DNA of 64,000 nucleotides from RHKX01 sp035759925 (GCA_035759925.1 DASTTY010000078.1:1-64000), one strand, 5' to 3'. Shown: positions 33,460-42,249, counted from the stretch's first letter. Numbers and translations are program-made. Notes: generated by a model not told the origin, from the sequence alone.

Positions 33460-34458
33460 TTACAGGACCTTGGCGGCGAGCTCGACGAGCCGGTTCGAGT
33501 AGCCCCACTCGTTGTCGTACCAGGCGACCACCTTGAGCATCGTTCCCTCCATGACCATCGTCTGGCCGGCGTCGAAGATCGACGAGTGCGGGTCGGTGAC
33601 GATGTCGGTCGAGACGATCGGGTCCTCGGTGTAGGAGAGGATCCCCTTCAACGGGCCCTCGGCGGCGGCCTTGACGGCGGCGTTGAGCTCCTCGACCGAG
33701 GTCTCCCGGCCGATATTGGCAGTCAGGTCGACGACCGACCCGGTCGCCACCGGCGCCCGCATCGCGAAGCCGTTCAGCTTCCCGTTCAGCTCCGGGAGGA
33801 CGAGGCCGACCGCCTTCGCCGCCCCGGTCGTCGTCGGGATCAGGTTCAGCGCCGCCGCCCGCGCCCGCCGCAGGTCCTTGTGGGGCATGTCCTGGAGCCG
33901 CTGGTCGGCGGTGTAGGCGTGGATCGTCGTCATCAGCCCCTGCTCGATGCCGACCGTGTCGTTGACGACCTTCGCGAGTGGCGCCAGGCAGTTGGTCGTG
34001 CAGGACGCGTTCGAGATGATGTCGTGCGAGGCCGGGTCGTAGTCGTCGAAGTTGACGCCGAGCGCGACCGTGACGTCCGGCTCCTTGGCCGGCGCCGAGA
34101 TGATCACCTTCCTGGCGCCCGCATCGAGGTGCTTGGCCGCATCGGCGCGGGCGGTGAAGAACCCGGTCGACTCGATCACCACTTCGACTCCGAGATCGGC
34201 CCAGGGCAGATTCGCCGGATCGCGCTCCTCGAGGGCGACGATCGACTTGCCGTCGACGGAGATCGTCCCGTCGCCGACCTCGACGTCACCCGGGAAGCGG
34301 CCGAGGATCGAGTCGTACTTGAGCAGGTGGGCGAGGGTCTCGTCGTCGGTCAGGTCGTTGACGGCGACGATGTCGAGGTCGGTGTCGGACTCATACGCGG
34401 CCCGGAAGAGGTTCCTGCCGATCCTCCCGAAGCCGTTGATGCCGACCTTGACTGCCAT
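33460..34458 (-). CDS. gap: Glyceraldehyde-3-phosphate dehydrogenase, type I
   Basis: This 332-residue enzyme has the NAD fold GINGFGRIGRNLFR and the catalytic Cys153 in SNASCTTNCLAPL. Residues before the active site (VNDLTDDETLAHLLKYDS) fit an NAD-preferring glycolytic GAPDH. GGAGG lies upstream of the ATG. TAGGCT at 34535-34540 may be the operon -10, giving a leader of about 70 bases. It leads the gap-pgk-tpiA-gpmI operon. Confidence 0.98.
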   Translation of the reverse strand: MAVKVGINGFGRIGRNLFRAAYESDTDLDIVAVNDLTDDETLAHLLKYDSILGRFPGDVEVGDGTISVDGKSIVALEERDPANLPWADLGVEVVIESTGFFTARADAAKHLDAGARKVIISAPAKEPDVTVALGVNFDDYDPASHDIISNASCTTNCLAPLAKVVNDTVGIEQGLMTTIHAYTADQRLQDMPHKDLRRARAAALNLIPTTTGAAKAVGLVLPELNGKLNGFAMRAPVATGSVVDLTANIGRETSVEELNAAVKAAAEGPLKGILSYTEDPIVSTDIVTDPHSSIFDAGQTMVMEGTMLKVVAWYDNEWGYSNRLVELAAKVL

Positions 34459-34581
34459 TTCGTTCGTTCCTCCTGGTAGTAGCTGTGGATGAGAGCGGCC
34501 GCGCGCTGGAAATCGGGGGGCGGCCAGCCCACTAAGCCTATGCAGGTGCGTCGTCCGCTGCCCCCGAGGCGACTACGGAAC

Positions 34582-35352
34582 TCAAGGGTGGCGCGGCGAC
34601 CAGCGGAAGTAGCGCATCGTCAGGAGGATCCCGGCGATCCCCCAGGCGGCGACGACCGCCAGGTGCCCCCAGTCGAACCCGGCCCCGGTCGTGAGCGGGT
34701 CGTAGGCAGTCAGGAAGGCCTGGAAGAACGGGCGGATCGGGAAGAACGAGGCGAACGTCAGAACCGCGTCGGGAATCTCGTCCTCGGGGACGAACACGCC
34801 GGAGAGGAAGTAGAGCGGCAGGACCGTGAAGTTGGTGATCGGCGGCGCCGCGTCCTCGCTGGGGATCGCCATGCTGAGGGCGAGCCCGAGCGAGCAGAAG
34901 GCGAAGACGCCGACGATCAGCGTGACCAGCAGCGCCGGGATCGTCGTCGTCGGGATCGGGACGCCGTAGAGCACGTCGCCGAGCACCGTCACGATCGCGA
35001 CCATGAGCAGCGAGACGACGAAGGCGTTGCAGATCCGGCCGCCGATGTAGGCCCAGGTCGGCAGCGGCGTTCCCCGCATCCGCTTCAGCCGGCCGCTCTC
35101 GCGCATCTCGACCATCCGCATCGCGACGTTGACGAGCGTCGCCGAGACGACCGCGAGGGTGATGATCCCGGGCACGTAGTAGGTCGCGGCGTCGATCCCG
35201 AGGCCGCTGATCTCCTGGTCGCCGAACAGCGACGAGAACAGCAGCAGGAAGATGACCGGGAACATGACGGTGAAGAACACGGCCGCCGGGCTCCGCCAGA
35301 AGACCTTCTGCTCGTAGCGGAACTGATGAAGGACGAGCGCCGCCCCGCTCAC
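34582..35352 (-). CDS. ABC-2 type transporter permease
   Basis: This 256-residue protein has six hydrophobic segments and the ABC-2 signature region around LKRMRGTPLPTWAYIGGRI. The GTG start at 35352 overlaps the ATPase stop as GTGA and has GGAGGAGG six bases upstream, so it is tightly coupled. With the ATPase it forms a two-gene exporter of the drug/lipid efflux type. The much longer open frame through the ATPase gene is a shadow. Confidence 0.92.
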   Translation of the reverse strand: MSGAALVLHQFRYEQKVFWRSPAAVFFTVMFPVIFLLLFSSLFGDQEISGLGIDAATYYVPGIITLAVVSATLVNVAMRMVEMRESGRLKRMRGTPLPTWAYIGGRICNAFVVSLLMVAIVTVLGDVLYGVPIPTTTIPALLVTLIVGVFAFCSLGLALSMAIPSEDAAPPITNFTVLPLYFLSGVFVPEDEIPDAVLTFASFFPIRPFFQAFLTAYDPLTTGAGFDWGHLAVVAAWGIAGILLTMRYFRWSPRHP

Positions 35353-36263
35353 GATTCCTCCTCCGCCGCGGTCAGCTCCAGGTAGACGTCCTCGAGGCTC
35401 GGCCTCGTCACCTCGAGCGCCTCGAGGCCGATCCCGTTGTCGAGCGCCCAGCCGGTCAGCTCGTGCAGGCTCCGCGTCGGATCGCCGGTCCGGAGGCTGA
35501 GCCGGCCGTTCGTCCGGCTCCACTCCCCCGCAACCGCGGCCTCGAGGGCGCCGGGGTCCCGGCCGGGGAGCTCGAAGCTGATCACGCACTCTGCATCGCG
35601 GCGGCCGCCGAGGTCGTCGGGGGTGCCGGCGGCGATGATCCGGCCGGAGGCGATCACCGCCACCCGGTCGGCGAGCGCCTGAGCCTCGTCCATGTAGTGG
35701 GTGGTGAGCATCACCGTCTTGCCGAGCTCGCGGAGGCCCTCGATGACCTGCCAGGCGGCGCGGCGGGCGGAGGGGTCGAAGCCGGTGGTCGGCTCGTCGA
35801 GGAAGAGCAGGTCGGCGTCGCCGATCAGGGCGACGGCGACGTCGAGGCGACGCTGCTGGCCGCCGGAGAGGCGGCCGGTGCGATCGTCGGCCTTGTCGGT
35901 GAGCCCGATCAGCTCGATCGTCTCGGCGACGTCGCGGGGGTGCTCGTAGTAGCCGGCGTACATCTCGAGCGTCTCGCGGACCGTCAGCAGCGCCTCCATC
36001 CGGCATTCCTGGAGGACGAAGCCGACCCGGCCGCGCCAGTCGCGGCCGGCGCTCGCCGGGTCCTCGCCGAGGACCTCGACCTCGCCGGCATCGCGCTCCA
36101 GGTAGCCCTCGAGGACGGAGATCGCGGTCGTCTTACCGGCCCCGTTCGGGCCGAGGAAGGCGAAGATCTCGCCGCGCGCGACGTCGAGGTCGATGCCGCG
36201 CAACGCCTCGAGGTCCCCGTAGGACTTCCGCAGCCCCCTGACGCTGATCACAGCTTCCGGCAC
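35349..36263 (-). CDS. ABC transporter ATP-binding protein (ABC-2 exporter, DrrA-like)
   Basis: This 304-residue ATPase has Walker A GPNGAGKTTAIS, signature LSGGQQRRLD, Walker B LLFLDEPTTGFD and a switch histidine in LTTHYMDEA. The C-terminal part resembles the accessory region of daunorubicin-type exporters. It starts at GTG eight bases after CATAAT. Substrate is unknown. Confidence 0.95.
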   Translation of the reverse strand: MPEAVISVRGLRKSYGDLEALRGIDLDVARGEIFAFLGPNGAGKTTAISVLEGYLERDAGEVEVLGEDPASAGRDWRGRVGFVLQECRMEALLTVRETLEMYAGYYEHPRDVAETIELIGLTDKADDRTGRLSGGQQRRLDVAVALIGDADLLFLDEPTTGFDPSARRAAWQVIEGLRELGKTVMLTTHYMDEAQALADRVAVIASGRIIAAGTPDDLGGRRDAECVISFELPGRDPGALEAAVAGEWSRTNGRLSLRTGDPTRSLHELTGWALDNGIGLEALEVTRPSLEDVYLELTAAEEES

Positions 36264-36271
36264 GGGCGGGG

Positions 36272-36277
36272 ATTATG
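36272..36277 (-). promoter_or_regulatory. Candidate -10 (CATAAT) for leaderless ABC exporter operon
   Basis: CATAAT, one mismatch from the consensus, ends eight bases before the GTG at 36263. Confidence 0.5.
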
Positions 36278-36287
36278 AAGGCCGCGC

Positions 36288-38174
36288 TCAGCCGGCCTTG
36301 TTGAGCTGCCGGTGGATGTCGCGGGCGAGCTTGCCGGGGATCCCCGGGACCGCCTCGATCTCCTCGGCCGACGCGTGCAGGAATCGCTCGGGCGAGCCGA
36401 AGTGGCTGAGCAACGCCCGCTTGCGGACCGGGCCGACGCCGCGGAGTCCGTCCAGCACCGAGCCGGTCATCGCCTTGCCGCGGCGCTTGCGGTGGAGGTC
36501 GAGGGCGAAGCGGTGGGCCTCGTCGCGGACCCGCTGCAGCAGTCGCGACGCGTTCGATTCGCGGCGGATCGGCAGCGGCTCCGAGCGGCCCGGCACGTAG
36601 ACCTCCTCGAGCCGCTTGGCGAGCGAGATCACGGTCGTCCCCCGCTCGATCAGCGGTTGCAGCGCGCGCACCCCGGCGGCGAGCTGCCCCTTGCCGCCGT
36701 CGATCATGACCAGGTCCGGGAGCGCTGCGAAGCTCTCGTCGAGCTCGGCGTCGTGGGGCGACTTCTCGCTCTCCTCGACGTAGCGGGCGAGCCGCCTGGT
36801 CAGGACCTCGTTCATCGCCGCGAAGTCGTCGGAGCTGCCGTCGATGCCGCGGATCCGGAAGCGCCGGTAGTCGGACTTCTTCGCGGCCCCGCCCTCGAAG
36901 ACGACCATCGACGCGACGGTGTGCTCGGGCCCCAGGTTGGAGATGTCGTAGCCCTCGATCCGGATCGGCACCTCGTCCATGCCGAGCCCCTCGGCGAGCT
37001 CGGCGAGCGCCTCGCTGCGCTCGCGGCGACGGCGTTCGCGGCGCAGCTTCTCCTGGTCGAGCGCGAGGCGGGCGTTGCGCTCGGCGAGCTCGCGGAGCCG
37101 GCGCTTGTCGCCGCGCTCGGCGGCGCGGACCTCGACCGTCGCCCTGCGGCGCTCGCCGAGCGCCTCGGCGAGGAGCGCGGTGCGACCGGCGAGCTCCGGC
37201 CCGACGACGACCAGCGGCGGCACGGTCGGCGAGGCTTCGTAGTACTGGGCGATGAACTGCTCGGCGACCTCGCCGAGGTCGTTCTCGCCCTTGTTGTCGA
37301 GATAGAAGCCCTGGCGCTCGGTGAGGACGCCGTCGCGGACCTGGAAGACCTGGGCGTTCGCCTCCTGGCCCTCGACCGCGACCCCGACCAGATCGGCGGT
37401 CCCGACCTGCTCGCCGGCGACCTGCTGGCGCTCCATCAGCGAGCGGATCGCGGCGACGCGGTCCCGGAACAGCGCCGCCCGCTCGAACTCCTGCGCCGCC
37501 GCCGCGGCATCCATCTTCTCGAGCAGGTCGCGCTCGACGTCGCGGTAGCGGCCGGAGAGGAAGCGACGGATAGCGTCGATGTTGCGGCCGTACTCCTCTG
37601 CGTCGACGTAGCCGACGCACGGCGCTCCACAGCGCTTGATGTAGTAGTCGAGGCAGGGGACGCCGGAGCGACGACCGGGTTCCGCCCCGTCGCAGGTCCG
37701 GTACTGGAACAGCTTGCCGAGCAGCTCGAGCGTCTCGCGCACCCGGCGCGCCGTCGCGTAGGGACCGAAGTAGACCCGGTTCGGGCGGTGCCGCTCGCGC
37801 GTGAAGTAGACGCGCGGGAACTCCTCGTCGAGGCTGATCCCGATGTACGGGTAGGACTTGTCGTCGCGGAGCTTGACGTTGAGGATCGGCCGGTGGCGCT
37901 TGATGAACTGCTGCTCGGCGATCAGCGCCTCGGCCTCGGTCCCGGTGACGAGGAAGTCGATCGACTCGATCCGATCGGCGAGGCTGCCGAGGGTCGAGCG
38001 CGAGGAGAAGTGGCTGGCGACCCGCTTGCGGATCGAGCGTGACTTGCCGACGTAGACGACGCGGCCGTCACCGTCGCTGAACATGTAGACGCCGGGCTGG
38101 TCGGGCAGCCGCTTGCGCTGCTCGTCGATGTCCTCGCGGCGCTGTTCCCGGCGCCTGTCGTCGCTGCCTGCCAT
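36288..38174 (-). CDS. uvrC: UvrABC excinuclease subunit C
   Basis: This 628-residue nuclease makes both incisions in nucleotide excision repair. In order it shows a GIY-YIG domain (QPGVYMFSDGDGRVVYVGKS), a cysteine-rich segment, a UVR motif that binds UvrB (RDVERDLLEKM...AALFRDRVAAI), an RNase H-like endonuclease domain, and C-terminal helix-hairpin-helix motifs (LRGVGPVRKRALL and EAVPGIPGKLA). The ATG at 38174 is preceded by TACAGT nine bases upstream. The longer frame crosses the divergent gene. Confidence 0.97.
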   Translation of the reverse strand: MAGSDDRRREQRREDIDEQRKRLPDQPGVYMFSDGDGRVVYVGKSRSIRKRVASHFSSRSTLGSLADRIESIDFLVTGTEAEALIAEQQFIKRHRPILNVKLRDDKSYPYIGISLDEEFPRVYFTRERHRPNRVYFGPYATARRVRETLELLGKLFQYRTCDGAEPGRRSGVPCLDYYIKRCGAPCVGYVDAEEYGRNIDAIRRFLSGRYRDVERDLLEKMDAAAAAQEFERAALFRDRVAAIRSLMERQQVAGEQVGTADLVGVAVEGQEANAQVFQVRDGVLTERQGFYLDNKGENDLGEVAEQFIAQYYEASPTVPPLVVVGPELAGRTALLAEALGERRRATVEVRAAERGDKRRLRELAERNARLALDQEKLRRERRRRERSEALAELAEGLGMDEVPIRIEGYDISNLGPEHTVASMVVFEGGAAKKSDYRRFRIRGIDGSSDDFAAMNEVLTRRLARYVEESEKSPHDAELDESFAALPDLVMIDGGKGQLAAGVRALQPLIERGTTVISLAKRLEEVYVPGRSEPLPIRRESNASRLLQRVRDEAHRFALDLHRKRRGKAMTGSVLDGLRGVGPVRKRALLSHFGSPERFLHASAEEIEAVPGIPGKLARDIHRQLNKAG

Positions 38175-38183
38175 CGCCGCTGA

Positions 38184-38189
38184 ACTGTA
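38184..38189 (-). promoter_or_regulatory. Candidate -10 (TACAGT) for leaderless uvrC
   Basis: TACAGT ends nine bases before the uvrC ATG at 38174. It is 17 bases from the divergent TACACT at 38206. Confidence 0.45.
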
Positions 38190-38205
38190 GGGACGGCCAC
38201 CGCCA

Positions 38206-38211
38206 TACACT
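38206..38211 (+). promoter_or_regulatory. Candidate -10 (TACACT) for the PaaG-like crotonase gene
   Basis: TACACT lies 37 bases upstream of the ATG at 38249. The short leader holds GGAG five bases before the start. Confidence 0.4.
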
Positions 38212-38248
38212 CGCGCCTGACCAGCGTCCGCCGACCCGTGGAGTGAGC

Positions 38249-39079
38249 ATGAGCGACCCCGAGAGCCGTCCGACCCCGCCCGAGCTGACCGCCATGCGGT
38301 TCGAGGCCGAGGGGCCCGTGGGGACGCTGACGCTGATGCGTCCCGACGACATGAACGCGATGGACCCGGCGATGATCGGCGAGCTCGCGACGATCGCACC
38401 GTGGCTGGCCGACCGGGCGCCGATCCGGGCGCTGATCGTCACCGGCGAAGGGCGCGCGTTCTCGGCCGGTGGCGACGTCAACTGGTTCCGGCGCGGCATC
38501 GAGGACGCGGACGCCGACCTCGTCCAGGAGGTCCGCCACGGCGCCGACGTCCTCCACCAGGCGATCGTCGACTTCAAGCGGATCCCCTATCCGGTGATCG
38601 CGGCCGTCAACGGCCCGGCCGCCGGGGCCGGATTCTCGCTGGCGCTGATGTGCGATATCCGGATCGCCTCCGACAAGTCCTTCTTCGCCTGCGCATACGG
38701 GCGAATCGGAGCCTCGCCGGACGGCGGGATGACCTATTTCCTGCCGCGCGTCATCGGCCCCGCCGCGGCCGCGGAGCTGATGCTCGAGGACCCGAACCTG
38801 AGCGCCGCGGACGCGCTCGAGCACGGCCTCGTCTCCGAGGTCGTCGCGGCCGACGAACTGCTCCTCGCCGCCGGCGCGAAAGCGGCCGAGCTGGCCGCGA
38901 AATCACCGCATTACCAGCGGATGGTCAAGAAGCTGGTCTGGGAGAGCCTCGACCACTCGCTCGCCGACCACCTCCAGCTCGAGCGCCACGGAATCGCCGA
39001 CTCGATGGGCACCGAAGACCTCCGCAACGGCGTCCGCGACTTCCTCGCCGGCGAGCAGCCGACCTTCCACGGGCGCTAG
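38249..39079 (+). CDS. Enoyl-CoA isomerase/hydratase (PaaG-like crotonase)
   Basis: This 276-residue crotonase lacks both hydratase glutamates. The oxyanion helix reads GPAAGAGFSLALMCD with Ser in the usual Glu place, and the second site reads YGRIGASPDGGMTYF. Both patterns match the PaaG branch (1,2-epoxyphenylacetyl-CoA isomerase or delta3,delta2-enoyl-CoA isomerase), which uses an aspartate instead. It was therefore not called a plain hydratase. The ATG at 38249 has GGAG five bases upstream; a GTG at 38243 is also in frame. It stands alone between uvrC and the cupredoxin gene. Confidence 0.8.
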   Translation: MSDPESRPTPPELTAMRFEAEGPVGTLTLMRPDDMNAMDPAMIGELATIAPWLADRAPIRALIVTGEGRAFSAGGDVNWFRRGIEDADADLVQEVRHGADVLHQAIVDFKRIPYPVIAAVNGPAAGAGFSLALMCDIRIASDKSFFACAYGRIGASPDGGMTYFLPRVIGPAAAAELMLEDPNLSAADALEHGLVSEVVAADELLLAAGAKAAELAAKSPHYQRMVKKLVWESLDHSLADHLQLERHGIADSMGTEDLRNGVRDFLAGEQPTFHGR

Positions 39080-39124
39080 CCGCGCCGGCTCGGCCCCGCG
39101 AGACTCACCGGGCCCCGCTCGGGA

Positions 39125-39145
39125 GTAGGGTCTCAACGACCCTAC
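39125..39145 (+). promoter_or_regulatory. Perfect 8-bp inverted repeat before the cupredoxin gene
   Basis: GTAGGGTC and GACCCTAC are separated by five bases and end seven bases before the AGGAGGG ribosome site. It could be an operator or a 5' UTR hairpin affecting translation. Confidence 0.5.
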
Positions 39146-39163
39146 GACAATAGGAGGGACCCC

Positions 39164-39604
39164 TTGAGGAAGCGATTCTTGACACTGACGGCAGTCGTCG
39201 TCGTCGTTGGCGCGGCGCTCGCGCTCGCCGCCTGCGGCGGCAGCGACGACACCGGCACGTCCGCCGCGACGACAGCCACCTCGGCCGAGACGACGACCGG
39301 CGGCAGCGGCGGCGGCGGCGAGACCGTCAGCTTCGAGGCCGACCCGGGCGGCCAGCTCGCCTACACCCAGACGGACGTCACCGCCAAGCCCGGGAACGCC
39401 ACGATCGAGTTCGACAACCCGGCGTCGATCGGCCATGACGTGGTCATCGAGGACGAGTCGGGCAAGGAGATCGCCAAGACCGACATCATCACCGGCTCGA
39501 CCACGAGCACGACGGCCGACCTGAAGGCCGGGACGTACACGTTCTTCTGCTCGGTCCCCGGCCACCGTGAGGCCGGCATGGAGGGAACCCTCACCGTCAA
39601 GTAG
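39164..39604 (+). CDS. Cupredoxin-like (plastocyanin/azurin type) lipoprotein
   Basis: This 146-residue protein has a signal peptide with lipobox (LALAACGGS), a Ser/Thr/Gly linker, and a small beta-sandwich with a type 1 copper site: His in SIGHDVVIED and the Cys-His-Met set in FFCSVPGHREAGMEGTL. It likely carries electrons on the outer face of the membrane. The TTG start is well supported by AGGAGGG five bases upstream. Confidence 0.9.
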   Translation: MRKRFLTLTAVVVVVGAALALAACGGSDDTGTSAATTATSAETTTGGSGGGGETVSFEADPGGQLAYTQTDVTAKPGNATIEFDNPASIGHDVVIEDESGKEIAKTDIITGSTTSTTADLKAGTYTFFCSVPGHREAGMEGTLTVK

Positions 39605-39617
39605 GAGTCTGCGCGTG

Positions 39618-39676
39618 ACAGGTGGGGTTGCGCCGCCTCCTTGATCCGGAAAGGGCGGTAAAGGCACCCCACCTGT
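39618..39676. terminator. Long hairpin in a convergent gap
   Basis: An 11-base perfect inverted repeat (39618-39628 with 39666-39676) encloses a shorter stem, CCGCC (39633-39637) with GGCGG (39654-39658). It begins 14 bases after the cupredoxin stop and faces the convergent MaoC gene, so a bidirectional terminator is the simplest reading. No T-run follows. Confidence 0.5.
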
Positions 39677-39686
39677 TCTCGCGGCC

Positions 39687-39737
39687 GGGTGAACTGCGAT
39701 TCACCCACGCCAGAGCAGGGCAATCTGCACCTGACCC
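39687..39737. repeat. Intergenic hairpin repeat, copy B
   Basis: GGGT (39687-39690) pairs with ACCC (39734-39737), and GATT with AATC further in. The loop contains CACGCCAGAGCAGG. The core matches the copy at 690-733, and both lie in gaps between convergent genes. Confidence 0.5.
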
Positions 39738-39746
39738 GGGGGGTGA

Positions 39747-40214
39747 CTACTCGACCAGGACGCGGCCGACGCTGTCGGCCACGCAGCAGGGCTTCTCGTT
39801 CCCCTCGACCTCGACGGTGAAGCGGGTCACCTGCTGGTACCAGCCCTCGCCGATCTCGTCGAGCGAGACGATCTCGGCGGTTGCGCGGACGCGTGAGTCC
39901 GCCGGCACCGGCGCCGGGAAGCGGACCTTGTTCCAGCCGTAGTTGACGCCGAGCTTGAAGCCGGTGGTCGTGACGAGCGCGCGGCGCATGCCGTCGATCA
40001 GGGAGAGAGTGAGGTTGCCGTGGGCAATCGTTTGCCCGAACGGGCTCTCCCGCTTCGCCCGCTCGACATCGACGTGGATCCACTGGTCGTCGCCCGAGAG
40101 CCGCGCGAAGTCGTCGATGTCGGCCTGGGTGACCGTCCTCCACTCGCACGGGCCGATGGTCTTGCCGACCATCGCCCTCGCCTCCTCGATCCCGTTGATC
40201 GTCGTCAGCGCCAC
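39747..40214 (-). CDS. MaoC-like (R)-specific enoyl-CoA hydratase
   Basis: This 155-residue hotdog-fold protein has the hydratase-2 motif: ADIDDFARLSGDDQWIHVD (catalytic Asp and His) and GQTIAHGNLTLSL. Such enzymes hydrate enoyl-CoA or dehydrate 3-hydroxyacyl thioesters. The GTG start is preceded by TAGGCT eight bases upstream. It converges on the cupredoxin gene across two structured elements. Confidence 0.92.
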   Translation of the reverse strand: MALTTINGIEEARAMVGKTIGPCEWRTVTQADIDDFARLSGDDQWIHVDVERAKRESPFGQTIAHGNLTLSLIDGMRRALVTTTGFKLGVNYGWNKVRFPAPVPADSRVRATAEIVSLDEIGEGWYQQVTRFTVEVEGNEKPCCVADSVGRVLVE

Positions 40215-40222
40215 GGCGCGCC

Positions 40223-40228
40223 AGCCTA
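40223..40228 (-). promoter_or_regulatory. Candidate -10 (TAGGCT) for leaderless maoC
   Basis: TAGGCT ends eight bases before the GTG at 40214. Confidence 0.45.
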
Positions 40229-40254
40229 CCGATGATCGATCCCGCTCATCGCGA

Positions 40255-42249
40255 TCAGGCGATCAGCCGGACCTCGAGCGCCGGCGGGCCGCCGAGCAGA
40301 TCGCCGGCGCCGTCGAGCAGGGCGAGGATCCGGGCCACGTAGGCCTGAGTCTCCGGATACGGCGGCACGCAGTCGCAGGCCGAGACCGCGCCCGGCCCGG
40401 CGTTGTAGGCGGCGAGCGCCAGCTCGACCGACCCGAACTGCCCGAGCAGCTCGCCCATCAGCCGTCCCTGCGCATCGATCGCCGCGACCGGGTCGAACGG
40501 GTCGCGGAGGCCGTAGGCCGCCGCCGTCGCCGGCATGAACTGGGCGATCCCCTGCGCCCCCGCCGGCGAGACGGCGTTCGGATTGAAGTTCGATTCGGCC
40601 ATCAGCTGTGCCGCCAGCAGCGCCGCCGAGACGTCGTGGCGCGCCGCCGCCGCAAGCAGCGGCGCCCGGAATCGGGACGGGACGAATCCCGGCAGACCCG
40701 GCCCTCCCCCGCTCCCACCGTCGGCTTCGGCGCCGCTGACCCGATCGCCGGCGGCCGAGCACGGCGCCGGCCCGGCCGTGTAGCCGTAGTGCCACGCCTC
40801 CCACGAGTAGCGCTGAACGAACCCGAACCGGGAGGCGTTGGCGGCGAGCCAGCCGTACGCCGACGAGGGCCCGAGATCGAGCTCGGTGCCGCAGCGGTGC
40901 AGCGAGGTGCCCGGGGGCGCCACCCAGCGCGGATCGGGGTTGGCGTTCCAGAGCCGCTGCTGCTCGGCGTCGGAGCGAAAGCCCGAGTTGATCGCCAGCG
41001 TCACCCCGGCTCCCTGCGCGGCGGCGGCCATCCGGTCGAACGCGGCGGCGACATCGGGCCGCATCGGCTTCCCCTGCCGGTAGGCGAGCGGTCCCGAGTA
41101 GCCGCCGCCGCTTGCCACCGCTGGAGCTCCCCCGGTTCCGGCCCCGGCCGCGAGCGTGACCTCGGCCTTCGCGGACGCGCTCGCGTCCGCCCCCGCCGCC
41201 GCGCCGGTCTCGCCGTCGAGGCCGATCCGCGCCTCGATGCCCACCCGGACGCGGAGCGGCGCGAACGAGGCCCGGTCGGGAAACTCGACGTCGATCAGCC
41301 CCGGCTCGAGGTCGTTGCGCTCCGCCGCCGTTTCGGCGACCGCACGCGCCCGATCGAGGTACTCGGCACGCGACAGGTGTGCCGGGTTCGGCGCGCCGTT
41401 CGGGAGGGTCGCGGGGACGAACAGGCGGCTGAAGTCGTCGCGCATCGATCGTGCCGCCGAGATCGCGGCGAGATCCGCCCCGCGCTGCAGCCTCCCCTTC
41501 GCCGTCGCGGCGCCGCCGATCGCGGCGAGGATCAGCCCGACGGCCACGATCAGGATGGCCGTCCCGAGGACGGCGGGAAGCGCCTGGGCCCGCTCCGCCC
41601 GCAGCCGCCCGGGTCGCCGAAGCCGCTCACGGCTGCCGGCTCCCCCGGGAACGAGGACGCGCGCAAGCCGCTCCGCCCGCCGCCCGCTCTCGCCGCCGGG
41701 CTCGAGGCCGGCAAGCGCGCGCCGGCCGCCGATCGCTCCGATCGGCGGCACCCAGACCTTGAACGGCGCACCCGCGTCACGCAGCTCCGCCGCCAGCAGC
41801 GCGATCAGCGGGCGATCGTCGCCGCGGGTCGCCTTGACGAGCACCGCCGGCCTGTGATCGGTCCCCACAGCGAGCAGCGACCGGAAGCCGGCCCGGTCGC
41901 AGACCGCAACGACGAGATCGACTCCGAGGCTCCCGTGGACCGCCTCGCCGAGGGCTTCCGCAGCATCGGGACCGGCCGCCGGCTCGGGGACGGCGAAGCA
42001 GAGCCTCCCGCGGGCGGCGCCGCGCAGCACCTCCGACGCGCGACATCCTTCCTCGAGCTCGCGCGCGCCCGCGCCGGCGAACACGGTTCCCCGCGGGGCC
42101 CGCGCATCCGCACGGAGGTCGAGGAGCAGGGTCCGCGACCGCGGCCCCTCGACCGGGGTCGCCGCGACCGCAACGGCGGCCGCGGCTGCCGCCAGCCCCC
42201 GCCCCTCCCCGGTCGGGGCACAGATCAGCAGCCGCGGCGCGCGCTCCAT
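40255..42249 (-). CDS. Multidomain fusion: degenerate P-loop, TadG-like, M15 peptidase and SLT transglycosylase
   Basis: This 664-residue protein joins four parts. Residues about 5-170 resemble a CpaE/MinD-type ATPase with a degraded P-loop (CAPTGEGRGL, Arg replacing the lysine; TLLLDLRAD as second strand). One membrane helix (about 225-248) is followed by a TadG/TadE-like segment (GADLAAISAARSM). Residues about 385-490 form an M15 D-Ala-D-Ala carboxypeptidase with zinc residues in SLHRCGTELDL and EAWHYGY. Residues about 525-650 form a lytic transglycosylase with catalytic Glu in LMAESNFNP, then QGIAQFMPATA and AAYNAGPGAV. The ATG overlaps the upstream TadE-like stop; a GTG three bases earlier is the alternative. 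It probably opens the wall for a Tad-type pilus or secretion complex. Confidence 0.8.
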   Translation of the reverse strand: MERAPRLLICAPTGEGRGLAAAAAAVAVAATPVEGPRSRTLLLDLRADARAPRGTVFAGAGARELEEGCRASEVLRGAARGRLCFAVPEPAAGPDAAEALGEAVHGSLGVDLVVAVCDRAGFRSLLAVGTDHRPAVLVKATRGDDRPLIALLAAELRDAGAPFKVWVPPIGAIGGRRALAGLEPGGESGRRAERLARVLVPGGAGSRERLRRPGRLRAERAQALPAVLGTAILIVAVGLILAAIGGAATAKGRLQRGADLAAISAARSMRDDFSRLFVPATLPNGAPNPAHLSRAEYLDRARAVAETAAERNDLEPGLIDVEFPDRASFAPLRVRVGIEARIGLDGETGAAAGADASASAKAEVTLAAGAGTGGAPAVASGGGYSGPLAYRQGKPMRPDVAAAFDRMAAAAQGAGVTLAINSGFRSDAEQQRLWNANPDPRWVAPPGTSLHRCGTELDLGPSSAYGWLAANASRFGFVQRYSWEAWHYGYTAGPAPCSAAGDRVSGAEADGGSGGGPGLPGFVPSRFRAPLLAAAARHDVSAALLAAQLMAESNFNPNAVSPAGAQGIAQFMPATAAAYGLRDPFDPVAAIDAQGRLMGELLGQFGSVELALAAYNAGPGAVSACDCVPPYPETQAYVARILALLDGAGDLLGGPPALEVRLIA

